Numbered from the stretch's first letter, positions 1-10,585 are shown. The stretch is 64,000 nt of DNA from DATAFF01 sp036257595 (GCA_036257595.1 DATAFF010000158.1:6339-70338); one strand, 5' to 3'. The notes: generated from the sequence alone by a model not told the origin. Numbers and translations are program-made.

Positions 1-132
1 CTATCGCAACCCCGGTGACACATCGTCCGTCCCCTGTTCACTTGGCCTCACAGTGTACAGCCGAATGCGGCGGTATCGCTCCCCTAAAATTCGACAAATG
101 CCGCACTCACCAAAGTGTTAGATTGGGTGGGC

Positions 133-810
133 TCAAGATTTCGCAAGCTCTTCCGGCAGTGGCGGCGAGAACAGCCGGGCAAGGGGGTCGACGATGTCGC
201 CATTGCGAGCGACCACCCGCCCGTTTTCCAGCCGGACATGGCCGGCGGCGACCTGCTCAAGCGCGGCCGGGAAGAGCCTGAGCTCGGCGGCGTTGACCCG
301 CGCGGCCAAGGTCAGCGGCGTGTCCCCCGGCATCACCGGCACCGCCGCCTGGGCGATGATCGGACCGCTGTCGATTTCCGTTGTCACGAAATGGACAGTG
401 CACCCATGGATCCGCACCCCGTCGGCAAGCGCCCGAGCATGGGTGTCGAGCCCCTTGTAGAGCGGCAGGAGGGCGGGGTGGATGTTGATCATCCGCCCGG
501 CATAGGCTTCGACGAACTGCGGTGTCATGATTCGCATGTAACCGGCGCAGGCCACGAGCTCGGCGCCTGAACCGTCGATCAGTTTCCGCAGCTCGGAATC
601 GAAGCGCGAGCGATCGGCGAACGACCGGTGGTCGAGCACTGCCGTCGCCACCCCCTCGGCCGCGGCGCGCTCGAGACCGGGAGCCTCCGGACGGTTGGAG
701 ATGACAATGGCGATCGATGCCGGATAATCCTGCCGTTGGGTCGCTGCGATCAGCGCCGCCATGTTGGACCCGCGCCCGGAGATCAGAATCGCCACGGGTC
801 GTCGTTTCAT
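133..810 (-). CDS. purN: Phosphoribosylglycinamide formyltransferase (GAR transformylase)
   Basis: Transfers a formyl group from 10-formyltetrahydrofolate to GAR in the third step of purine biosynthesis, in the cytosol. The 225-residue product opens with the family pattern ILISGRGSNM and carries NIHPALLP (catalytic Asn and His) and EIDSGPII (catalytic Asp), all typical of PurN. I chose the ATG at 810 because it gives the usual N-terminus (MKRRPVAIL); an in-frame GTG at 846 would add 12 residues with no family match. The gene is divergent from the DUF2066 gene. In many Rhizobiales purM lies directly upstream of purN, but here only about 250 bases separate purN from the next gene, so purM must lie elsewhere. 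Identity is secure from the motifs. Confidence 0.95.
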   Translation of the reverse strand: MKRRPVAILISGRGSNMAALIAATQRQDYPASIAIVISNRPEAPGLERAAAEGVATAVLDHRSFADRSRFDSELRKLIDGSGAELVACAGYMRIMTPQFVEAYAGRMINIHPALLPLYKGLDTHARALADGVRIHGCTVHFVTTEIDSGPIIAQAAVPVMPGDTPLTLAARVNAAELRLFPAALEQVAAGHVRLENGRVVARNGDIVDPLARLFSPPLPEELAKS

Positions 811-1056
811 GATTCGCAACCGAACCGTGCCGCCCGAGATATCCACACCTGCGTCAAAGCGGTTGAGAACATCGGCGAGGCGGAGCCGGTCATATGGCCG
901 TTGTCTTTCCTATGAAACTTGGCCTGCCGATGGCGTTTTCGGCGGTCCGAGGCGCCATCGCCGCCATCAAAATCGCTTTTTCTGACGGTCTCCATGAGTG
1001 TAAGGGAATAGCAACGGCTCGGAAGACGGGCGCCTTTGGACGGCCAGGAGTCTCGG

Positions 1057-2130
1057 GTGGATCGACCGCTGTTCTGGACATTGATCTTCACGTTCTTGCT
1101 GCTCATTGCCGCATCGCGCGCCGAGGCGGACGATGCCGTGTACCGGGTGTCGGGCGTCAAGGTCGACGCCACCGACCGGGACGCCGCCTCGGCGAAGATG
1201 AAGGCGATTTCCGAAGCTCAGGTCAAGGCGTTCGGCGTCCTGCTCGACCGCATTGCCGAGGACGGCGCCGACGCCAAGCTCAAGGATCTGCCGCCGGGCC
1301 AGATCGGCCGCATGCTGGCGAGCCTGTCGATCGAGGAGGAGCGCACCGGCCCTGGGCGTTACATCGGCAAGCTCACCATCAACTTCCTGCCGGACAAGGT
1401 GCGCGAAACGCTGGCGAGGGCCGGGATCGCCTTCACCGAGAAGCAGGCGCCGCGGATCGTCGTGGTGCCGGTCTGGTCGACGGGCGACGGCGCCACCGCC
1501 TGGGACGAAAATCCCTGGCGGCGCGCCTGGCAGGATCTCAAGGCGGAGAACGCGGTGGTGCCGATCATGGTGCCGCTCGGCGATCTCAACGATGCGGAAG
1601 CGGTGTCGGTCGACCAGGCGCTCGCCGGCGATGCCGACAAGCTCGAGGCGCTCAGGCTGCGCTATCACGCCGAGTCGGTGCTCGTCGCCATTGCCGAGCC
1701 GGTCGGCGAGAATGCGATCCATGCCAAGATGCAGGGCGACACGCCGCTCGGCCGGGTCCTGTTCGACAAGACCTACACCGTCGAGAGCGGCGGGGTTGCC
1801 GCCGCCGCGCAAAGCGCCGCCCAGCGCTTTCATCGCATCATGATCCAGAAGTGGAAGCAGCAGACGGTCACCGAAGCGCGGGCCGAGGTTCAGGCGGCGA
1901 GCCTGAACATCGCCGTGCCGTTCTCCAACCCTTCGGAATTCAGCGTCACCCGGGGCAGGCTCATGTCGACCCCCGGGGTGGCCGGCGTCGATATCAGCAC
2001 GATCTCCGGCAATGGCGCCATCATCAGGCTGAGCTACACGGTGCCGTTCCAGCAGCTCCAGGCGTCGCTGCAGATGCAGCGGATGATCCTGCGCCTCCAT
2101 GGCAATTCATGGGTGCTGCAAAGCTATTAG
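1057..2130 (+). CDS. DUF2066 domain-containing exported protein
   Basis: This 357-residue protein of unknown function has a clear N-terminal export signal: a hydrophobic run (LFWTLIFTFLLLIAA) followed by SRAEA, a likely signal-peptidase site. The rest resembles the DUF2066 family, which has no assigned reaction. I chose the GTG at 1057 because an AGGAG motif at 1046-1050 lies six bases upstream; a TTG at 1036 would lengthen the signal region. In Rhizobiales this gene commonly precedes the CDP-alcohol phosphatidyltransferase / hdaA / ppk / ppx run, as it does here. A repeat array separates it from the next gene, so it may be a separate transcript. The family call rests on overall resemblance and gene order. 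Confidence 0.8.
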   Translation: MDRPLFWTLIFTFLLLIAASRAEADDAVYRVSGVKVDATDRDAASAKMKAISEAQVKAFGVLLDRIAEDGADAKLKDLPPGQIGRMLASLSIEEERTGPGRYIGKLTINFLPDKVRETLARAGIAFTEKQAPRIVVVPVWSTGDGATAWDENPWRRAWQDLKAENAVVPIMVPLGDLNDAEAVSVDQALAGDADKLEALRLRYHAESVLVAIAEPVGENAIHAKMQGDTPLGRVLFDKTYTVESGGVAAAAQSAAQRFHRIMIQKWKQQTVTEARAEVQAASLNIAVPFSNPSEFSVTRGRLMSTPGVAGVDISTISGNGAIIRLSYTVPFQQLQASLQMQRMILRLHGNSWVLQSY

Positions 2131-2174
2131 AGCCAAGATGGTCGTGACGTTTTTCCAAGCATCCGCTCCTTTTT

Positions 2175-2248
2175 GGGCAGTAGGCAGTAGGCAAACAGGC
2201 AGTGAACTACGCTCTAGGCCCTGCCTACTGCCTAGTGCCTACTGCCTT
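2175..2248. repeat. Heptamer-array inverted repeat, GGCAGTA type (copy 1)
   Basis: The left arm has about four tandem 7-nt units of the form GGCAGTA. A spacer of about 17 nt follows, and then four units that read as their reverse complement (ACTGCCT and variants). The arms can pair into a long imperfect hairpin. It lies in the 156-nt gap between the DUF2066 gene and the phosphatidyltransferase gene and ends 38 nt before the latter's start. It may attenuate or terminate transcription between the two genes. Confidence 0.85.
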
Positions 2249-2286
2249 GATCGCCGTCTCATCCGCCCCTTCGTGATGTCCTGCCG

Positions 2287-2844
2287 ATGAGCGTGCCGAA
2301 TCTGCTGACGATCGCCCGCATCCTCATGGTGCCGCTGCTCATCTGGCTGATCATTTCCGGCAATTTCGTTTTTGCCTTCGCCATCTTCGTCGCGGCCGGC
2401 ATCACCGATGCGGTCGATGGCTTCATTGCCAAGAACTATGACAGCGTCACCGAGCTTGGAGCCTATCTCGATCCCTTGGCCGACAAGCTGTTGCTGGTCA
2501 GCATCTATGTGGTGCTCGGCCTCCAGGGCTTCCTGCCCGACTGGCTGGTCATTCTGGTGGTCAGCCGCGACGTGATGATCGTCGGCGCGGTGATCCTGTC
2601 CTGGCTGGTGGGCAAGCCGGTGCGGATGCAGCCGCTCTTCCTCAGCAAGGCAAACACCACGGTTCAGATCACCCTCGCCGCGTTGATTATCGGCGCCCTG
2701 GCCTTTGCCGAGCCCCACCCAGTTCTGATACTCTGGGGGAGCGTCGTTGTCGGTTTTCTCACGGTTGTGTCAGGTGCGCAGTACATGGTGAACTGGATCG
2801 CCCATATGGCTGGCAACGGGCAGAACCGGGATACGAGCTGGTGA
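2287..2844 (+). CDS. CDP-alcohol phosphatidyltransferase family protein
   Basis: A 185-residue integral membrane enzyme with about five hydrophobic segments, in the PgsA / cardiolipin-synthase-like class that transfers a phosphatidyl group from CDP-diacylglycerol to an alcohol. The signature D-x2-DG-x2-A(R/K)-x8-9-G-x3-D-x3-D is present around residues 41-67 (DAVDGF...LGAYLDPLADK). The usual Arg of the AR pair is Lys here (IAK). The substrate could be glycerol-3-phosphate (PgsA) or phosphatidylglycerol (ClsC-like); sequence alone does not decide, so no symbol is given. The stop codon overlaps the start of hdaA (TGATG), implying translational coupling. It belongs in the inner membrane. Confidence 0.88.
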   Translation: MSVPNLLTIARILMVPLLIWLIISGNFVFAFAIFVAAGITDAVDGFIAKNYDSVTELGAYLDPLADKLLLVSIYVVLGLQGFLPDWLVILVVSRDVMIVGAVILSWLVGKPVRMQPLFLSKANTTVQITLAALIIGALAFAEPHPVLILWGSVVVGFLTVVSGAQYMVNWIAHMAGNGQNRDTSW

Positions 2845-3551
2845 TGCCGACCGCCCGCGGCGATCACTCGCTGGAGGGCCAGCTGGCCTTCAATCTGCCG
2901 CATGTCGAGGCGAGCGGCCGCGACGACTTCCTGGTCTCCGATGCCAACCACGCGGCGCTGGCGGCGATCGATCGCTGGCCCGACTGGCCGAACCGGGTGC
3001 TGGTGCTGACCGGCCCGGCCGGCTGCGGCAAGAGCCACCTGGCAGAGATCTGGCGCCGCGACAGCGACGGCCACCGCATCGGCATCCATGAGCTGACGGT
3101 CGAGCGGGTGCCGACGTTTCTCGATCGCAATGCGCTGGTGGTCGAGGATGCACCGGGTCCCAATCTCGACGAGCGGGCGATGTTCCATCTCATCAACCTG
3201 GCGCGCGAGACCAAAAGCCACGTGCTGATCACCAGCCGCACCGACCCGTCGCGTTGGGAGGTCCGGCTCCCCGATCTTGCGTCGCGGCTCAAGGCGGCCT
3301 ATGTCGCAGCGATCGGCGGCCCGGACGACGATCTCCTGCGCGGCGTGCTGATCAAGCTGTTCGCCGACCGCCAGCTGCCGGTCGACGAGCTCGCCATCGG
3401 GTTCATCCTGCAGCGGATGTATCGTTCGCTCGGCGAAGCCCGCGAGCTTGTTGCCGAGATCGACTCGCGATCGCTCGCGGAAAAATCGGAGGTGACCCGC
3501 AACCTCATCGCCCGCGTGCTGGCGCGGCGAGAACAGCCGGAAGAGGGCTGA
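2844..3551 (+). CDS. hdaA: HdaA, DnaA-related regulator of replication initiation
   Basis: A 235-residue AAA+ protein resembling Hda/HdaA, which with the beta clamp stimulates ATP hydrolysis by DnaA and so restrains re-initiation. The N-terminus has a clamp-binding-like motif, QLAFNLPH. A Walker A motif follows (GPAGCGKS), then a Walker B-like LVVEDAP and a C-terminal lid region. The ATG at 2844 overlaps the upstream stop as TGATG; a GTG at 2841 is an alternative one codon earlier. ppk starts two bases after its stop. The length and the position between the phosphatidyltransferase and ppk match HdaA in other Rhizobiales. A C-terminal DNA-binding domain of true DnaA is absent. Confidence 0.88.
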   Translation: MPTARGDHSLEGQLAFNLPHVEASGRDDFLVSDANHAALAAIDRWPDWPNRVLVLTGPAGCGKSHLAEIWRRDSDGHRIGIHELTVERVPTFLDRNALVVEDAPGPNLDERAMFHLINLARETKSHVLITSRTDPSRWEVRLPDLASRLKAAYVAAIGGPDDDLLRGVLIKLFADRQLPVDELAIGFILQRMYRSLGEARELVAEIDSRSLAEKSEVTRNLIARVLARREQPEEG

Positions 3552-3553
3552 CC

Positions 3554-5779
3554 ATGACGATTGAAAGCCGCGAACCGGTCGAGACGATGGCCGCGAGCTC
3601 TCCGGTGACGGCGCTGTCGCGGCGCGCGGAAGCGAAGTCGCTGCTCGAGGATCCGTCGCGCTTCATCAACCGCGAGCTCTCCTGGCTCGGCTTTAACTAT
3701 CGCGTGCTCCAGGAAGCGCGCAACCCGCGCCATCCGCTGCTCGAGCGGCTGCGCTTCCTGTCGATCAGCGGCAACAATCTCGACGAGTTCTTCATGGTGC
3801 GTGTCGCCGGCCTGGTCGGGCAGATGCGGCTCGGCGTCGTCGAGATCTCGGAGGACGGGCTGACCGCCGCCGAGCAGCTCGACCTCATCCGCACCGAGGC
3901 GAACGAGCTGATGCGCGAGCAGGACATCCGCTGGCATCAGCTGCGGAGCGAGCTTTCCGACAATGGCATCACCGTGCTCGAGCCGCATGAGCTGGCGCGC
4001 GAGGACAAGGGCTGGCTCGACCAGCGCTTTCTCGATCAGATCCTGCCCGTCGTCACGCCCATCGCCATCGATCCGGCACATCCTTTTCCGTTCATCCCGA
4101 ACCGCGGCTTCTTCCTTGCCGCCGAGCTGAAGCGGCGCAAGGACGGCGACCGGATGAACGCGCTCCTGCCGATCCCGCACCAGCTCGAACGTTTCGTGCG
4201 GCTGCCGTCGATCAGCACCGGCGCCCGTTTCCTGGCGCTCGAGCAGCTTCTGACCCTGTTCATCCCGCGGCTGTTCCCGGGTTACGAGCTGCTTGGCCAG
4301 GGGTTGTTCCGCATCATTCGCGACAGCGATATCGAGATCGAGGAAGAGGCCGAGGACCTGGTCCGGCTGTTCGAGACCGCGTTGAAGCGGCGGCGGCGCG
4401 GCGTGGTGATCCGCATGGAGGTCGACGCCGCCTGTCCGGCGGCGCTGCGCAAATTCATCGCCGAGGAGCTGCAGGTCAGCGACGATGTCATCGTCACCTG
4501 TTCGGGCCTCATCGGCTATGCCGATACCAGCCTGCTCATCCTGGACGAGCGGCCGGACCTCAAATTCAAGCCGTTCAACGCCCGCTTTCCGGAGCGCATT
4601 CGCGATCATGGCGGCGACTGCTTCGCGGCGATCCGCCAGAAGGACATCATCGTCCACCATCCTTATGAATCCTTCGATGTGGTGGTGCAGTTCATCCGGC
4701 AGGCGGCGGCCGATCCCGATGTCGTCGCCATCAAGCAGACGCTCTACCGCACCTCGCGCGACAGCCCGATCGTTGCGGCGCTTTCCAAGGCGGCGGAGGC
4801 CGGCAAGTCGGTGATGGCGCTGGTCGAGCTCAAGGCGCGCTTCGACGAGGAGGCCAATATCCAGTGGTCGCGCGACCTCGAGCGGGCCGGCGCGCAGGTG
4901 GTGTTCGGCTTCATCGAGCTCAAGACCCACGCCAAGGTGTCGATGGTGGTGCGCCGCGAAGGCGGGCAGATGCGCTCTTACGTCCATTACGGCACCGGCA
5001 ACTATCATCCGGTGACCGCCAAGATCTATACCGACCTCTCCTTCTTCACCACCGATCCGGCGCTGTGCCGCGATGCGGCGCGGCTCTTCAACTTCGTCTC
5101 CGGCTATGCGCAGCCCGAGGAGCTCGAGCGGATCTCGATCTCGCCGCTGACGCTCGAGCAGCGGCTGCTCGACCATATTGACGAGGAGATCGCCCATGCC
5201 AAGGCGGGGCGTCCGGCCCAGATCTGGGCCAAGCTCAACTCGCTGGTCGATCCCGGCCTCATCGATGCGCTTTATGTCGCGAGCAATGCCGGCGTCCAGA
5301 TCGACCTGGTCATTCGCGGCATATGCTGCCTGAGGCCCGGCGTCCCCGGCCTCAGCGACAACATCCGTGTGAAGAGCATCATCGGTCGTTTCCTCGAGCA
5401 TTCGCGCATCGTCTGCTTCGGCTCCGGTTTCGGCTTGCCGCATCCGCGGGCCCGCGTCTACATCTCCTCGGCCGACTGGATGCCGCGCAATCTCCACCGC
5501 CGGGTGGAAACGCTGGTCCCCATCTTCACCCCCACGGTTCACACCCAGGTGCTCGACCAGATCATGGTGGCCAATCTCAAGGACAATCAGCAGAGCTGGG
5601 AGCTTCTGGCCGACGGCTCCTGGCGGCGCATCGAGGCTCAGTCCGGCGAGGAGCCATTCAACGCCCATGAGTATTTCATGAACAATCCGTCGCTGTCGGG
5701 CCGCGGCAGCTCGCTCAAGGACCGGCTGCCGCCCGAGATCTCCGGAGACATCTCGAAAAAGGTCAAGGCGCGGAAGTGA
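3554..5779 (+). CDS. ppk: Polyphosphate kinase 1
   Basis: Reversibly polymerises the gamma phosphate of ATP into inorganic polyphosphate. The 741-residue product has the usual length and order: an N-terminal domain ([17 protein letters not shown]), a head domain, and two C-terminal phospholipase-D-like domains. Active-site histidines are visible at about H459 in KTHAK, the residue that is autophosphorylated in the family, and H616 in LEHSRI. I chose the ATG at 3554 because it sits two bases after hdaA and gives the normal N-terminus; the frame stays open about 100 codons upstream only because it shadows hdaA. The stop overlaps the GTG start of ppx, so synthesis and degradation of polyphosphate are translationally coupled. 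Confidence 0.97.
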   Translation: MTIESREPVETMAASSPVTALSRRAEAKSLLEDPSRFINRELSWLGFNYRVLQEARNPRHPLLERLRFLSISGNNLDEFFMVRVAGLVGQMRLGVVEISEDGLTAAEQLDLIRTEANELMREQDIRWHQLRSELSDNGITVLEPHELAREDKGWLDQRFLDQILPVVTPIAIDPAHPFPFIPNRGFFLAAELKRRKDGDRMNALLPIPHQLERFVRLPSISTGARFLALEQLLTLFIPRLFPGYELLGQGLFRIIRDSDIEIEEEAEDLVRLFETALKRRRRGVVIRMEVDAACPAALRKFIAEELQVSDDVIVTCSGLIGYADTSLLILDERPDLKFKPFNARFPERIRDHGGDCFAAIRQKDIIVHHPYESFDVVVQFIRQAAADPDVVAIKQTLYRTSRDSPIVAALSKAAEAGKSVMALVELKARFDEEANIQWSRDLERAGAQVVFGFIELKTHAKVSMVVRREGGQMRSYVHYGTGNYHPVTAKIYTDLSFFTTDPALCRDAARLFNFVSGYAQPEELERISISPLTLEQRLLDHIDEEIAHAKAGRPAQIWAKLNSLVDPGLIDALYVASNAGVQIDLVIRGICCLRPGVPGLSDNIRVKSIIGRFLEHSRIVCFGSGFGLPHPRARVYISSADWMPRNLHRRVETLVPIFTPTVHTQVLDQIMVANLKDNQQSWELLADGSWRRIEAQSGEEPFNAHEYFMNNPSLSGRGSSLKDRLPPEISGDISKKVKARK

Positions 5780-7296
5780 CCTTCGTCAAGGACTTGGAAA
5801 GCGGCTCCCTGCGCTTTCGCCCGGTGGCGGTTGTCGACATCGGGTCGAACTCGGTGCGTCTCGTGGTCTATGACGGGCTCAGGCGGGCGCCGACGCCGGT
5901 GGTGAACGAGAAGATCCTGTGCGGTCTCGGTCGCGGCGTGTCGCTGACCGGGAACCTGCCGGCCGATGGCATCGAGCGGGCATTGTCGGCGCTCAGGCGG
6001 TTCCGCGCGCTCGGCAAGCAGATCGGTGTCAACGAGGTCTTTGCGGTGGCGACCGCGGCGGCCCGCGAGGCGGCCAATGGGCAGAGCTTCATCCGCAATG
6101 CCGAGGAGGCGCTCGATGCCCCGATCACCATTCTCGCCGGCAAGGATGAGGCGCAGCTCGCCGCGCTCGGCGTCATCTCCGGCATTCCCAGCGCCGACGG
6201 CATTGTCGGCGATCTCGGCGGCGGCAGCCTCGAGCTCGTCGATGTGAAGGACGGCGCCATCCGCGACGGCGTGACCCTGCCGCTCGGGCCATTGCGGCTC
6301 ATCGACATGTCGGGCGGGTCGGTGGCGAAAGCCCGCAACATCATCGATGGCCAGCTCCAGCAGACGGCGCTGATGGACCGGCTTCGCGGCCGGTTCTTCT
6401 ATGCGGTGGGTGGCACCTGGCGCAATCTTGCCCGGTTGCACATGCGCCAGACCGGCTATCCGCTGACGGTGCTGCACTACTACACCATGGCGCGCGACTC
6501 GGCGCGCTCGGTGGCAGGCCTGGTGGCGGGGTTGTCGCCGGCATCGCTGAAGGATGTGCGGGCCCTGTCGCGCAGCCGTGCCGACACGCTGCCGTTCGGG
6601 GCGCTGGTGCTGGACCGCATCCTGACCGCTGGCAAGCCCAAGGCGGTTATCGTCTCGGCGCATGGCCTGCGCGAGGGTCTGCTCTATTCCAAGCTCGACA
6701 AGCGCAAGCGCATGGGCGACCCGCTGCTCGCCGCCTGCTGGGACTTCGCCCGCCGCTATTCGCGCTCGCCGAGCCATGAGATCGAGCTTGCCGAATGGAC
6801 CAACCAGCTCGTCGAACAGGGGATGATCAAGGAAAGCGCCGACGAAGCCCGGCTGCGGCGCGCCGCCTCGATGCTCGCCGACATTTCCTGGCGCGCCCAT
6901 CCCGACTATCGCGGCGGCCGCTCGCTCATGACCATCACCCAGGCGGCCTTTGTCGGCGTCGACCACCCCTCGCGCGTGTTCATCGCGCTCGCCGTGTTCT
7001 ACCGCTATGAGGGGCCGTCCAGCGAGGATGCGCCGGGCGAGCTCCTGAAGCTGCTCCGCGACGACTGGATCGAGCGGGCGCGGGTGCTCGCCGCGGCGAT
7101 GCGGCTCGCCTATGTGCTGACTGCCGCCATGCCGGGCCTGCTGCCGCAGATCACGTTGCAGGCCGCGCCCGATAAGGGGCTGGTCCTGGGGTTACGCCGC
7201 TCCCATGCCGATCTCATGGGCGAGACCGTGCAGAAGCGGCTCGACGCGCTGGCGAGCCTGCTCGGCCGGAGCGGCAGGGTGGTTATTGGGCAGTAG
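5776..7296 (+). CDS. ppx: Exopolyphosphatase (Ppx/GppA family)
   Basis: Releases terminal phosphate from polyphosphate and may act on pppGpp, as members of this ASKHA-fold family do. The 506-residue product begins after a short leader with the phosphate-1 motif [15 protein letters not shown] and has the second loop [10 protein letters not shown]. The C-terminal half is an HD-like helical domain. The GTG start at 5776 overlaps the ppk stop by four bases (GTGA). The final codons are peculiar: the last residues and the TAG stop at 7294-7296 fall in the first unit of a GGCAGTAG heptamer array, so the repeat provides the terminus of the protein. Confidence 0.94.
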   Translation: MTFVKDLESGSLRFRPVAVVDIGSNSVRLVVYDGLRRAPTPVVNEKILCGLGRGVSLTGNLPADGIERALSALRRFRALGKQIGVNEVFAVATAAAREAANGQSFIRNAEEALDAPITILAGKDEAQLAALGVISGIPSADGIVGDLGGGSLELVDVKDGAIRDGVTLPLGPLRLIDMSGGSVAKARNIIDGQLQQTALMDRLRGRFFYAVGGTWRNLARLHMRQTGYPLTVLHYYTMARDSARSVAGLVAGLSPASLKDVRALSRSRADTLPFGALVLDRILTAGKPKAVIVSAHGLREGLLYSKLDKRKRMGDPLLAACWDFARRYSRSPSHEIELAEWTNQLVEQGMIKESADEARLRRAASMLADISWRAHPDYRGGRSLMTITQAAFVGVDHPSRVFIALAVFYRYEGPSSEDAPGELLKLLRDDWIERARVLAAAMRLAYVLTAAMPGLLPQITLQAAPDKGLVLGLRRSHADLMGETVQKRLDALASLLGRSGRVVIGQ

Positions 7297-7375
7297 GCAG
7301 TGGGCAGTGGGCAGTAGGCAGTAGGCAGTGGGGAAGAGCTCAGGCTCACTGCCTATTGCCTAATGCCGACTGCCT
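7288..7375. repeat. Heptamer-array inverted repeat, GGCAGTA type (copy 2)
   Basis: Six left-arm units (GGCAGTA/GGCAGTG) are followed by a spacer around GAAGAGCTCAGG and then about five right-arm units (ACTGCCT, ATTGCCT, AATGCCG and variants). It fills the space between the convergent ppx and rnd genes and begins inside the last codons of ppx. A strong hairpin here would be a plausible shared transcription stop. Confidence 0.88.
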
Positions 7376-7407
7376 CTAGCCGCTGACCCGGGGCGAAAAG
7401 TAGAACT

Positions 7408-8595
7408 CTATTCAGCAGCGGCGCTGCGCTTGCTCTGCTCGCCGGTTACCGGGAAAATCGCGCTGCGGCCGTTCTTGAGGCCGATGGCCGAGCGGCCGGC
7501 GCGGATCTCGAGCGCCGTCTCGCCGAACAGCTTGCGCCGCCAGCCCTTCATCGCCGGCACGTCGCGGTCCTCGCCGGCGGCGATCGCCTCGATGTCGGCG
7601 CTCGAGGCGACGAGCCGCGGCGCAATGCCATGGGCATCGCACACCACCTTGAGGGCGAGCTTCAGAATGTCGGCGATCACCGCCGTGCCCTCGGGCAGCG
7701 GCCGCTGCTCATCGGCGATCGGCGGCAGCCTCGCCTGGTCAGTGGCAAGGCCTTCGCGAATGGCAATGAGGAGCCCCTCGCCGAGCCGCGAAGAGGCATA
7801 GCCGCGGGGCAGCGCCCTGAGCTCCCTCAGCGCCTCGATGCTGGCCGGCGCCTGCATGGCGATCTCGATGATGGCATCGTCCTTGATCACCCGGTTGCGC
7901 GGAATGTTGCGCGCCTGCGCCTCGCGTTCCCGCCAGGCGGCGACGGCGATCAGTATCGCCAGCTGCTTGCGGTTGCGCGGCTTGAACTTCAGCCGCTTCC
8001 AGGCATCGGCCGGCTCGGTGCGATAATTGCCGGCGTGGCTGAGCTGCGCCATCTCCTCCTCGAGCCAGCCCTCGCGCCCTGACGCATCGAGCTCGGCCTT
8101 GAGGCGCCGATAGATGGTTCTGAGATGGGTGACGTCGCACAGCGCATAGGCGAGCTGCTTTTGCGACAGCGGCCGGCGGCTCCAGTCGGTGAAACGCGAG
8201 GTCTTGTCGATCTGGGTGCGGGCGAGCTTGCGGGCGAGAACCTCGTAGCTCGCCTGGTCGCCGAAGCCGCACACCATGGCCGCGACCTGGGTGTCGAACA
8301 AAGGTGCGGGGATCACGCCGGCCCGCGAATAGACGATCTCGACGTCCTGGCGCGCCGCGTGGAACACCTTGACGACCCGCCGGTCCACCATGAGCTGCCA
8401 GAACGGCTCGAGCGCGAGGTCGGGAGCCAGCGGATCGATAATCGCCTCATGCTCCGCCCCGGCAATCTGGACCAGGCACAATTCGGGCCAGTAGGTTTGC
8501 TCCCGCATGAACTCCGTGTCGACGGTCACGAAGTCTTCTTGTGAGAGTTGAGAGCAGAGGCTCTCGAGGGCTGGCGTTGAAGTGACAATTTCCAT
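7408..8595 (-). CDS. rnd: Ribonuclease D
   Basis: A 3'-5' exoribonuclease of the DEDD superfamily that trims tRNA 3' ends and other small RNAs. The 395-residue product has the Exo I motif DTEF (D26, E28), Exo II in HAARQDVEIV and Exo III in YALCDVTHL, followed by HRDC-type helical domains. The length matches bacterial RNase D. The ATG at 8595 opens the usual N-terminus a few residues before the first exonuclease motif. It diverges from aspS, as in related Rhizobiales, and converges on ppx across a repeat array. Confidence 0.94.
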   Translation of the reverse strand: MEIVTSTPALESLCSQLSQEDFVTVDTEFMREQTYWPELCLVQIAGAEHEAIIDPLAPDLALEPFWQLMVDRRVVKVFHAARQDVEIVYSRAGVIPAPLFDTQVAAMVCGFGDQASYEVLARKLARTQIDKTSRFTDWSRRPLSQKQLAYALCDVTHLRTIYRRLKAELDASGREGWLEEEMAQLSHAGNYRTEPADAWKRLKFKPRNRKQLAILIAVAAWREREAQARNIPRNRVIKDDAIIEIAMQAPASIEALRELRALPRGYASSRLGEGLLIAIREGLATDQARLPPIADEQRPLPEGTAVIADILKLALKVVCDAHGIAPRLVASSADIEAIAAGEDRDVPAMKGWRRKLFGETALEIRAGRSAIGLKNGRSAIFPVTGEQSKRSAAAE

Positions 8596-8729
8596 TGATC
8601 GTTCCCAGGCTCAGGAAGCCTGAGCCGGCCGCGAAAATCAAGGCAGATTGCAAGAAATTGAACGCGACCCGGAAAAGCCTTTGGTTTCCACGGCCAAGCC
8701 GGGCCTGGCTCATGCACCCACCGCCGTTC

Positions 8730-8758
8730 TTGACAAAGCGCAGGAGCCATGTGCTCTA
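8730..8758 (+). promoter_or_regulatory. Candidate sigma-70-type promoter for aspS
   Basis: A TTGACA hexamer at 8730-8735 is separated by 17 bases from GCTCTA at 8753-8758, about 45 bases before the aspS start. The -35 element is a perfect match; the -10 element is poor by E. coli standards but acceptable for alphaproteobacteria. This is inferred from sequence only. Confidence 0.5.
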
Positions 8759-8803
8759 ACCGCGCGCGAGAAATACCATGGAATTGCAGGCCAACGAGGA
8801 GCG

Positions 8804-10585
8804 ATGAACGGCTACCGGACACACACTTGCGGTGCGCTGCGGCTGACCGATGCTGGAACGGACGTTCGGCTATCCGGCTGGGTCCACCGGATACGCGACC
8901 ATGGCGGCCTGAAATTCATCGATCTGAGAGACCATTACGGGATCACCCAGATCGTGGTCGACCCCGATTCGCCGGCCTTCGCCATTGCCGAAGGGCTGCG
9001 CTCTGAATGGGTGATCCAGGTCGCCGGCAAGTGCCGGCCCCGGCCCGAGGGCACCGACAATCCCGAACTCCCGACCGGCCAGATCGAGATCTTTGCGGCG
9101 CAAATATCCGTGCTGTCGGAAGCCGGCGAGTTGCCGCTGCCGGTGTTCGGCGATCAGGAATATCCCGAAGACATCCGCCTGCGGTACCGCTTTCTCGACC
9201 TGCGCCGCGAGCGGCTCCATCGCAACATCATCCGGCGCGGCGAGATCATCGACAGCCTCAGGCGGCGCATGCGCGCCCAGGGGTTCTTCGAGTTCCAGAC
9301 CCCGATCCTCACCGCCTCGAGCCCGGAGGGAGCCCGCGACTTCCTGGTGCCGAGCCGGCTGCATCCGGGCAAATTCTATGCCCTGCCGCAGGCGCCGCAG
9401 CAATTCAAGCAGCTCATCATGATCTCGGGCTTCGACCGCTATTTCCAGATCGCGCCATGCTTCCGCGACGAGGACGCCCGCGCCGACCGGTCGCCGGGCG
9501 AGTTCTACCAGCTCGATATCGAGATGAGCTTCGTCAACCAGGACGACGTCTTCAACGCGGTCGAGCCGGTGCTGCGCGGCGTCTTCGAGGAATTCGCCAA
9601 CGGCAAGCCGGTCACCGCCAAGTTTCCGCGCATCCCCTATCGCCAGGCCATCCGCAAATATGGCTCGGACAAGCCGGACCTGCGCAACCCGCTCGAGCTC
9701 GAGGAGGTGACGGCGCATTTCACCGGCTCGGGCTTCAAGGTCTTCGCCTCGATGATCGCCGAGGATCCCAAGGTCGAGGTCTGGGCCATCCCGGCGCCCA
9801 AGGGCGGCAGCCGCGCCTTCTGCGACCGGATGAACGCTTGGGCGCAATCCCAGGGCCAGCCGGGGCTCGGCTACATCTTCTGGCGCGAGGGCGAGGAGGG
9901 CGGTGCCGGTCCGATCGCCCGCAATATCGGGGCGGAGCGCAGCGACGCGATCCGTCGCCAGCTCGGCCTCGGGGTCGGCGATGCGGCGTTCTTCGTCGCC
10001 GGCAGGCCGGAGAAGTTCTACAAATTCGCCGGCGAGGCGCGCAACCGCGTCGCGCGCGAGCTCGACCTCGTCGACCAGAAGCGCTTCGAGTTCTGCTGGA
10101 TCGTCGACTTTCCGATGTATGAGTGGAACGAGGAGGAGAAGAAGATCGACTTCTCCCATAACCCGTTCTCGATGCCGCAGGGCGGTCTCGAGGCGCTCGA
10201 CAGCATGGACCCGCTCGACATCCTGGCCTTCCAATACGACATCGTCTGCAACGGCATCGAGCTGTCGTCGGGGGCGATCCGCAACCATCGCCCCGATGTG
10301 ATGCGGCGGGCGTTCGCGATCGCCGGCTATCCCGAGCAGGTGCTGCTCGAGAAGTTCGGCGGCATGTATCGGGCGCTGCATTACGGGGCGCCGCCGCATG
10401 GCGGCATCGCGCCCGGCATCGACCGCATCGTGATGATGCTGTGCGACGAGACCAATCTCAGGGAGGTGACTCTCTTCCCGATGAACCAGCAGGCCGAGGA
10501 CCTGCTGATGGGAGCGCCGAGCGCGGTGTCGAGCCGGCAGCTCCGCGAGCTCAATATCCGGCTCAATCTTCCCGAATCCCGCTGA
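8804..10585 (+). CDS. aspS: Aspartyl-tRNA synthetase
   Basis: A class II synthetase that charges tRNA-Asp; in organisms lacking AsnRS it may also charge tRNA-Asn, which cannot be decided here. The 593-residue product has an N-terminal OB fold ([19 protein letters not shown]), motif 2 ([17 protein letters not shown]), the bacterial GAD insertion and motif 3 ([13 protein letters not shown]). The ATG at 8804 follows a GAGGAGC ribosome-binding site seven bases upstream; the frame is open for another 52 codons but that extension has no family match. Its stop overlaps the maeB start in TGATG, an arrangement that couples a synthetase to central carbon metabolism. Confidence 0.97.
   Translation: MNGYRTHTCGALRLTDAGTDVRLSGWVHRIRDHGGLKFIDLRDHYGITQIVVDPDSPAFAIAEGLRSEWVIQVAGKCRPRPEGTDNPELPTGQIEIFAAQISVLSEAGELPLPVFGDQEYPEDIRLRYRFLDLRRERLHRNIIRRGEIIDSLRRRMRAQGFFEFQTPILTASSPEGARDFLVPSRLHPGKFYALPQAPQQFKQLIMISGFDRYFQIAPCFRDEDARADRSPGEFYQLDIEMSFVNQDDVFNAVEPVLRGVFEEFANGKPVTAKFPRIPYRQAIRKYGSDKPDLRNPLELEEVTAHFTGSGFKVFASMIAEDPKVEVWAIPAPKGGSRAFCDRMNAWAQSQGQPGLGYIFWREGEEGGAGPIARNIGAERSDAIRRQLGLGVGDAAFFVAGRPEKFYKFAGEARNRVARELDLVDQKRFEFCWIVDFPMYEWNEEEKKIDFSHNPFSMPQGGLEALDSMDPLDILAFQYDIVCNGIELSSGAIRNHRPDVMRRAFAIAGYPEQVLLEKFGGMYRALHYGAPPHGGIAPGIDRIVMMLCDETNLREVTLFPMNQQAEDLLMGAPSAVSSRQLRELNIRLNLPESR

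Noticed and set aside
829..1056. Remnant of purM upstream of purN
   Set aside because: A short in-frame segment with FDAGVDI vaguely resembles the PurM start, but the frame is closed by a stop and too short to support.
3299..5668. A 789-residue minus-strand open frame
   Set aside because: Antisense to ppk; no recognisable domain and typical shadow composition.
8648..8803. Extended N-terminus for AspRS from an upstream ATG
   Set aside because: The 52 extra residues match no AspRS and overlap the predicted promoter; the ATG at 8804 has a good ribosome-binding site.
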